Source of the DNA: Aeromicrobium sp. IC_218
GTDB lineage: Bacteria > Actinomycetota > Actinomycetes > Propionibacteriales > Nocardioidaceae
Direction: 5' to 3'
Assembly (NCBI RefSeq): GCF_004336805.1
Contig: NZ_SJXM01000009.1
Location: 62,001 to 126,000 of the forward strand
Length of the DNA stretch: 64,000 bases
The translations under genes were made by a program, and so were the position numbers. Position 1 is the stretch's first letter. Every line of letters begins with the position of its first letter. This document shows positions 58,673 through 64,000 of this stretch, piece after piece. Under the pieces are notes generated by a model, which had not been told where the DNA came from, made no database searches, and saw nothing but the letters and a program-made list of their open reading frames with translations.

Positions 58673-59980
58673 TCAGCCAGCAGCACGTGCCCCGGTCGAA
58701 GGGCGCCAGCGTCCGTCGTCGCGCCACTGACCGTCGGGTCCGCGGGTCTGGACGTGGCCGTGCTGGCCGCGGCGGAACTGCCAGCCGTCGCGGTGGGCCT
58801 GGTGGTGGTGTCGGGGGCAGAGCAGGACGGCATTGTCGAGGTCGGTCGGACCGCCTTCCGACCACGGGATCGGATGGTGGACCTCGGACCAGGAGGGTGG
58901 TCGGTCGCATCCGGGGGCGACACAGCCGAGGTCGCGAAGTCCGAGTGCGGTCTTCTGGTGCTTGGAGAACAGACGCTTGGTGCGGCCGAGGTCGAGCGGG
59001 AGGCTGTCGCCGTCCAGGACGGCCGGGATGATGCCGGCGGTGCAGGCGAGGCGGCGGGTCTCCCTAGCCGAGAGCCGGGTGCCGGTCGCCAGGGTGGAAG
59101 CCGCGAGACCCTCGCGAAGATCCTCCAGCTCCATCGTCACGACCAGGGTGGCGGCGGTGGTGCCGGACTGCGGGAGCCGGTCGACCGGCATCGTCTCGAG
59201 CAGGTGCGCGAAGGCGTGACCCTGCCGCTGGCCGAGCCTGTCGAGGCCCGTCCTCGTCCCTTCGACAGGCTCAGGGATCGGGTGCTCGCCCTGCCGGGGT
59301 GCGGTGAAGGCGTCGAGCATCGTCTTCAAGAGCTCGGCCTGCAGGTCGGGCAGGACGAACCCGCCCCGCCAGGTGCCGTCACGGTTGTCGGCCATCCGGA
59401 AGTCGGTGCGCTCCCACGCCCGCTGCTCCTGGGCCTCGAGTGCATCGTTCTCGATCTGGTCCACCTCGGGCTTGGGTGCGTAGACGTCCGCGATCCGCCG
59501 CGCCCGCCGAGCCAGGTCCTTCGCGCTCAGCATCTGCGCCGCCGCGATCAGCGTCTGCTCGCACCGTTCTTCATGCTCGGCCGGCACCCAACGCAGCGCG
59601 TTCACGATCACCACCGCCTGGGCCTCGCTGATCAACCCCTCGGCCAGCGCCCGCTCCGTCGTGGTCCGCTCACCCAACGACTGCGCCAGCCGCACCTGAC
59701 GACCCGCCGCCCGCCGATCCCGACCGAAGTCACGCGCCAGCAGGTCGGCCGTGCCGGTGGACCCGCCAAGACCCACCGGCACCAGCGCATCGACCGCCCG
59801 CACCGCCGCCGCACTGTGCGCAGCCAACCGGGCCTGCAGCCGCTGGATCCGCATCGCCGTCTGCCGCGCCTGCGTCGGCGACTGCTGCAGGTAGACCGTC
59901 GGATCCGCGGCGTCGAGGGCGCGCTCGACCTCGTCCAGGAACGCCACCGGCGACTCCGTGCCCACGAGCGCAGCGACCAT
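58673..59980 (-). CDS. DUF222 / HNH endonuclease domain protein
   Basis: A 435-residue actinobacterial DUF222 protein with a C-terminal HNH nuclease motif: CVAPGCDRPPSWSEVHHPIPWSEGGPTDLDNAVLLCPRHHHQAH (near 368-411), including the zinc cysteines and catalytic histidines. Such proteins occur in many copies per genome and some are within mobile elements, although no element ends are seen here. Residues near 236-248 (PIPEPVEGTRTGLDRLG) are encoded by a palindromic repeat (59234-59272). The ATG at 59980, preceded by GGGGGAATC, is preferred to one 10 codons upstream. Confidence 0.87.
   Translation of the reverse strand: MVAALVGTESPVAFLDEVERALDAADPTVYLQQSPTQARQTAMRIQRLQARLAAHSAAAVRAVDALVPVGLGGSTGTADLLARDFGRDRRAAGRQVRLAQSLGERTTTERALAEGLISEAQAVVIVNALRWVPAEHEERCEQTLIAAAQMLSAKDLARRARRIADVYAPKPEVDQIENDALEAQEQRAWERTDFRMADNRDGTWRGGFVLPDLQAELLKTMLDAFTAPRQGEHPIPEPVEGTRTGLDRLGQRQGHAFAHLLETMPVDRLPQSGTTAATLVVTMELEDLREGLAASTLATGTRLSARETRRLACTAGIIPAVLDGDSLPLDLGRTKRLFSKHQKTALGLRDLGCVAPGCDRPPSWSEVHHPIPWSEGGPTDLDNAVLLCPRHHHQAHRDGWQFRRGQHGHVQTRGPDGQWRDDGRWRPSTGARAAG
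59234..59272. repeat. Palindromic repeat inside the HNH gene
   Basis: GAGCCTGTCGA (59234-59244) and TCGACAGGCTC (59262-59272) are perfect reverse complements around 17 nt. CCTTCGACAGGCTCAGG is a well-known dispersed actinobacterial repeat motif. It is in frame and adds a short EPVEGT...LDRLG segment to the protein. Confidence 0.7.
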
Positions 59981-60200
59981 GATTCCCCCGAATCGAACTG
60001 ATGTTCCCATCCTAGGCGCGGCCACCGACAGCGAGGGGTCTTCCGCGCGCCGCTCGATCCGGTCAGTGCGGGCTCGTCGCACGCTGGCCGCGACCGTGGG
60101 AGCGCTGCCACGGTCGTGCGGACGGCCGACTCGCCGGATGCGTGGCGGGGATCATGCGCGAGTCGCGGATTTTTTCGTTGCCATGGCCGACAATGTCCGC

Positions 60201-61751
60201 ATGACGTCGACGCGTGACACGCCGGTGCCGGATGCGGCCACGCTCGACGACGTCCTCCTCGGCATGGAGATCGACCGGACGTCGGAGGATCCCCGGGTCG
60301 CCGCGGAGGTGCAGGAGCAGGCGCTGCTGCTGGGCCGCGACGACCTCGAGGCCCGGGCCCGGCTGGTCATCGCCGACGCCAGCATGCGCGCCGGCGACCT
60401 GGCCAGCGCGGCCCCGGTCCTGGACCAGGTGAACCGCTGGGCCGCCGACAACGGCCAGGCCCACGTGCTCGCCCGCAGCCACCTGCTGCTGGCCTACCAG
60501 CACTTCTACGTCGGCGACATGACCGAGGCGCGCCGCCACGGCGTGCTGAGCGTCGAGTACCTGCCCGAGGACGCGCCCCCGCTCCTGCGCGGCGCCCACC
60601 TGGTCGTGCTGGCCATGACGCTGGAGACGGCGATCAGCAACGACGCCACGCGCCACCACCACGAGGCCCTGGACATCGCCACCACCCACGGCAACCACCA
60701 GATGGCCCGTTCGGTGCTCAACAACATGGCCTACGGCGCCTACCAGCGCGGCGAGGTCGAGAAGGCGACCCAGCTGGTCGAGCGGCTGCAGGAGCTGTCG
60801 GTGTCCACCGGCATCCCGCTGCGGCCCGGCGACATCGACACCGTCGCGGCCGTGGCCACGCTGCGCGGCGACTACGACCAGGCCGAGGCGCTGCTGCTGC
60901 CGCTGGTCAACGGCGGCATCCCCGACGAGGACGAGGCCGACCTGCTGCCCGAGGTGCTGCTCACCCTCGTGCGGGTGCAGCGGCTCTCCGGCGCCCTCGA
61001 CCGGGCCGCCGAGACCGTCGAGCGCTGCATGAAGGTCTGCGAGAGCCGCGGGGGACTGGGCTCCATCGGCGTCCGGGCCCGGCGCGAGCGCGCGCTGCTG
61101 CACGCCGGCCGAGGCGACTACGAGGCCGCCTTCCACGAGATGCTGCGCTACGACGAGGAGGCCGCCGCCCAGCGCGACGACGACCGCGAGCGCCAGGCCG
61201 AGCTGACCCAGCTCGTCTTCGAGGTGCGCGAGGGACGCCGCGAGGCCGAGCAGTTCCGCGACATGGCGCTGCGCGACGCGCTCACCGGCCTGTACAACCG
61301 ACGCTTCCTGGAGGCGCAGCTGAACGCGCTGGAGTCGCGGGCCCGCGCCGAGGGGCTCGTGCTGTCGCTGGCCGTCGTCGACGTCGACCACTTCAAGGCG
61401 GTCAACGACTCCACGTCGCACCTGGTCGGCGACCAGGTGCTGCGCCAGCTCGCGCGCCGTCTGGAGGGCACCGTGTCGGCGGCGGCGACCGTCGCGCGGC
61501 TCGGCGGCGAGGAGTTCGTCATCGTGCTGCCCGAGTGCGACGAGGCGCAGGCGTTCAAGGCCTGCGAGCGGGTGCGGCTCGGCATCCGCGAGCACGACTG
61601 GAGCGAGCTGATCGACCGGCGGATCACGGTCAGCATCGGCGTCGCGACCGCCCGCGACGTCCACGTCGACGCCCACGAGCTGCTCCGCCGCGCCGACGAG
61701 AGCCTGTACCGGGCCAAGCGCAGCGGACGCGACCGCACGGTGGCGGAGTAG
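60201..61751 (+). CDS. TPR-GGDEF diguanylate cyclase
   Basis: A protein of 516 residues (522 if the ATG at 60183 is used). Residues 1-335 are TPR-like helical repeats (DDLEARARLVIADASMRAGDLASA and similar). A short coiled segment leads into a GGDEF domain (about 355-510) with DALTGLYNRRFLEAQL, VVDVDHFKAVND and the active-site GGEEF, which should make cyclic di-GMP. No RxxD inhibitory site is evident before GGEEF. No ribosome-binding site precedes either ATG. A GACAAT hexamer 6 nt before 60201 suggests a leaderless start there. The next gene encodes a PP2C sensor, and both look like signalling outputs. Confidence 0.9.
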   Translation: MTSTRDTPVPDAATLDDVLLGMEIDRTSEDPRVAAEVQEQALLLGRDDLEARARLVIADASMRAGDLASAAPVLDQVNRWAADNGQAHVLARSHLLLAYQHFYVGDMTEARRHGVLSVEYLPEDAPPLLRGAHLVVLAMTLETAISNDATRHHHEALDIATTHGNHQMARSVLNNMAYGAYQRGEVEKATQLVERLQELSVSTGIPLRPGDIDTVAAVATLRGDYDQAEALLLPLVNGGIPDEDEADLLPEVLLTLVRVQRLSGALDRAAETVERCMKVCESRGGLGSIGVRARRERALLHAGRGDYEAAFHEMLRYDEEAAAQRDDDRERQAELTQLVFEVREGRREAEQFRDMALRDALTGLYNRRFLEAQLNALESRARAEGLVLSLAVVDVDHFKAVNDSTSHLVGDQVLRQLARRLEGTVSAAATVARLGGEEFVIVLPECDEAQAFKACERVRLGIREHDWSELIDRRITVSIGVATARDVHVDAHELLRRADESLYRAKRSGRDRTVAE

Positions 61752-61839
61752 TCGGCGGGTTCGGGCACGGCGCGACGCGGCGTCGTGGGACGATGGGACC
61801 TGCACGGTCCGCCGGATCGTCGCCCGACGAGAGGTGCCC

Positions 61840-64000
61840 GTGGACGACCGAGGTACGCCGGTGAGCACGTCCGACGACGTGGCCGGCCGTCTGGCTCACG
61901 CACGTCGTCTGGCCCGCGCCGGGTCGCTGCCCGAGCTCGACCGCCTGACCGGGCACGTCGCCGCGCTGCTCGGCGCCCCGTCGGCCCAGGTCTCGATCAT
62001 CTCCGACGTGCAGACCGTCGTCGGCGGCACCGGTGCCGCCGCGCCCGACGTGGGCACCGAGTCGGCGCCCGCGGACTCGCTGTGCACCGTCACGGTCGAG
62101 GCCGCCTCGCCCGTGCGCGTGGACGACGGACCGGCCGACCCCCGTGTCGCGCACCTTCCCCCGGTCGCCGGCGGCGGCGTGGGCGCCTACCTCGGCGTCC
62201 CGCTGCGGGCGCACGGCCACGTGGTGGGGGCGCTGTGCGTCTACGGCCCGGAGCCCCGGGCGTGGAGCGACGACGACGTCCGCCTGCTCGAGGTGCTGGC
62301 CGCGCCGGTCGTGGCGCAGCTCGAGCTCGCCGCGCTCGAGCTCGAGCACGACTCCGAGCGCCTGATCTGGCAGATGGCCATCGACGCCGGCGGCGTCGGC
62401 GCGTTCGACTGGGACCTGGTCACCGGCGAGCTGCGCTGGGACGAGCGGCTGCTGACCCTCTTCGGCCTCACCGCCGAGCAGTTCGGCGGCACCATCGAGG
62501 CGTTCAACCAGTGCGTCCACCCCGACGACCGGGCCCGCGTGGGCCGCGCGCTGGCCGCCGCCATCGCGACCTGCGGCCGGTACGAGGCCGAGTATCGGGT
62601 GGTGCTGCCCGACGGCGGCCTGCGCTGGGTGTCGGCCCGCGGCAGCGCGCTGCCCGGCGCCGAGGGCACCTCGGTCCGGGTGCTGGGCGTCGCCACCGAC
62701 GTGACCGCCACGCGCGAGGAGGACGCCTCGGTCAGCCGCGTGCTCGAGGCCATGCCGGCGGCGTACTACCACCTGGACGCGCAGTGGCGGTTCACCTACG
62801 TCAACGCCCGCGCGGAGGAGCTGCTCGGCGCGATCGGCCGGCCGATCATCGGCGAGGTCGTCTGGGAGCTGTTCCCGGCCGCCGTCGGCACCGTCTTCGA
62901 GCGCTCCTACCGCGACGCCGTGTCGATGAGCACCCCGGTGTCGTTCGACGCGTACTACCCGCCGCCGCTCGACGGCTGGTACGAGGTGCGGGCCTGGCCG
63001 GTCGAGGACGGGCTGGCCGTGTACTTCCTCGACGTGACGCAGCGACGCGAGGCCCAGCAGACGATGGCCCGGGCCGCGCAGCGCGCCGACCTGCTGCGCG
63101 AGGTCACCGACGCGCTCGTCGGCACGCTCGAGCCCGAGCACGCCGGCAACCGGCTCGCCCGGCTCATCGTCCCCGCCCTGGGCGACTGGTGCGTCGTGAC
63201 GCTCGCCGAGGACGCGATGTCGCCGAGCGGTCCCTGGCGGCGCGGCCTGCGCGACGTCGGCTGGTGGCACGCCGAGGAGGCCTCGCGCCCGCTGGTCGAG
63301 CGCTACGCCCAGCTGCGCCTCGAGGCCCTGCTGGAGTCCTCGTTCGTCCGCCGGGCCATCGCCGAGGGGACGACCACCGTCGTCGAGCGTGACGCCGCCG
63401 ACCGGGTGTCGGCCGTGCTCGCGCCCGGCGAGGCCGCCGACCTGCTCCGCACGCTGGACCCGCAGACCGCCGTCATCGTGCCGCTCAACGGCCGGGGCCG
63501 GACGTCCGGCGTGCTCACCGTCTTCCGTGGTGCGGACCGGCCCGCGTTCTCGTCCGAGGAGATCGCCACGCTGGAGGAGGCCGCCGCCCGGGCCGGGCTC
63601 GCGCTCGACAACTCGCGGCTCTACGCCGAGCAGCGCGACCTGGCCGAGACCCTGCAGCGCAGCATGATGACCGCCCCGCCGGAGCCGGACCACCTGCAGG
63701 TGACGGTCCGCTACGTGCCGGCCGCCGAGACCGCCCGCGTCGGCGGCGACTGGTACGACGCGTTCCTGCAGCCCGGGGGCTCCACCATGGTGGTCATCGG
63801 CGACGTCGTCGGCCACGACACCGCCGCCGCGGCGGCCATGGGCCAGCTGCGCAGCATCCTGCGCGGCATCGCGGTCACCACCGACGCCGGTCCGGCCGAG
63901 TCGCTGACCCGGCTCGACGAGGCCATCGCGACGCTGCTGATCGACACGACGGCCACGGTCGTCGCGGCCCGCCTCGAGCAGTCGCCGGACGACCACGCGG
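61840..64000 (+). CDS. GAF-PAS-PAS-GAF sensor with PP2C/SpoIIE phosphatase domain, 3' end outside window
   Basis: The frame is open from the GTG at 61840 to the window edge (720 codons). A GAF domain (about 25-165), two PAS domains (about 175-290, with WDERLLTLFGLTAEQF, and about 300-395, with AYYHLDAQWRFTYVNARAEELLG), and a second GAF domain (about 415-595) are followed by the start of a SpoIIE-like PP2C domain: LQRSMMTAPPEP, VGGDWYDAF and VIGDVVGHDTAAAAAMGQLRS, with the metal-binding Asp residues. Such proteins dephosphorylate anti-anti-sigma factors in stress pathways. A possible C-terminal kinase domain would lie outside the window. GAGAGG precedes the start. Confidence 0.88.
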   Translation, partial: MDDRGTPVSTSDDVAGRLAHARRLARAGSLPELDRLTGHVAALLGAPSAQVSIISDVQTVVGGTGAAAPDVGTESAPADSLCTVTVEAASPVRVDDGPADPRVAHLPPVAGGGVGAYLGVPLRAHGHVVGALCVYGPEPRAWSDDDVRLLEVLAAPVVAQLELAALELEHDSERLIWQMAIDAGGVGAFDWDLVTGELRWDERLLTLFGLTAEQFGGTIEAFNQCVHPDDRARVGRALAAAIATCGRYEAEYRVVLPDGGLRWVSARGSALPGAEGTSVRVLGVATDVTATREEDASVSRVLEAMPAAYYHLDAQWRFTYVNARAEELLGAIGRPIIGEVVWELFPAAVGTVFERSYRDAVSMSTPVSFDAYYPPPLDGWYEVRAWPVEDGLAVYFLDVTQRREAQQTMARAAQRADLLREVTDALVGTLEPEHAGNRLARLIVPALGDWCVVTLAEDAMSPSGPWRRGLRDVGWWHAEEASRPLVERYAQLRLEALLESSFVRRAIAEGTTTVVERDAADRVSAVLAPGEAADLLRTLDPQTAVIVPLNGRGRTSGVLTVFRGADRPAFSSEEIATLEEAAARAGLALDNSRLYAEQRDLAETLQRSMMTAPPEPDHLQVTVRYVPAAETARVGGDWYDAFLQPGGSTMVVIGDVVGHDTAAAAAMGQLRSILRGIAVTTDAGPAESLTRLDEAIATLLIDTTATVVAARLEQSPDDHA

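Noticed and set aside
58673-59980. HNH protein as sign of a phage or intron
   Set aside because: DUF222/HNH proteins are chromosomal multigene families in actinobacteria, and no integrase, att repeats or phage genes flank it.

Overview
The window reads as chromosomal DNA of a very high-GC, Gram-positive actinobacterium. Codon third positions are almost always G or C, GTG starts are common, and stop/start overlaps (ATGA, GTGA, TGATG) are the rule. A DUF222/HNH protein, a sortase of the actinobacterial class F type, leaderless-looking promoters and Zur-controlled cysteine-free ribosomal proteins all fit that phylum. A Nocardioidaceae-like host (Nocardioides/Aeromicrobium type) is my best guess, but it is an inference. 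No tRNA, rRNA, CRISPR array, IS element or prophage was seen, and no gene-free stretch exceeds about 300 bases.

Region 1 (1-15.8 kb) is an accessory stress-type island. It holds three LuxR-family regulators of different architecture, a P-type ATPase with unusual transport-site residues, three DUF7144 membrane paralogues, two DUF1269 paralogues, a DUF6325 protein, two SHOCT proteins, an RDD protein, a DUF4203-like membrane protein and a small K+ channel. Its main novelty is a 19-bp palindrome (CTCNCCCG-N3-CGGGNGAG) found upstream of six promoters. At each it lies 21-22 nt before a TANNNT-like -10 box, where an activator would sit (about -44). One copy looks bidirectional and there is a weaker seventh candidate. 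This looks like a coherent, activator-driven regulon.

Region 2 (15.9-27.6 kb) has a CPBP protease, a large surface protein with an LPDAG sorting signal, and a complete narGHJI-narK nitrate respiration operon. A promoter and an inverted-repeat operator precede narG, and a perfect bidirectional terminator follows narK.

Region 3 (27.6-30.0 kb) is a zinc-starvation island. A divergent Zur box separates L31-CobW-like-L32-L36 (minus strand) from L28-L33-S14 (plus strand).

Region 4 (30.1-53.6 kb) is a nearly complete aerobic (late-cobalt-insertion) cobalamin pathway in five transcription units: cobQ-cobK; chlID-cobO-cobBC-cobA-phosphatase-cobD behind a B12 riboswitch; cobL-cobM; cobG-cobH-cobIJ plus a membrane protein; and btuFCD-ferredoxin-like-cobN-cobF behind a second B12 riboswitch. 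Several genes are fused (CobIJ, CobB-CobC, ChlI-ChlD, CobL), and CobG and the N-terminus of CobA are reduced. CobU/CobP, CobS, CobT and CobR are not in the window.

Region 5 (53.6-64 kb) holds a class I glutamine amidotransferase-type hydrolase, a class F sortase with a secreted partner, DUF202 and TauE membrane proteins, a cytochrome b561 with a charged insertion, a lipoprotein, a DUF222/HNH protein carrying a repeat-derived insertion, a TPR-GGDEF diguanylate cyclase and a truncated GAF/PAS/PP2C phosphatase.
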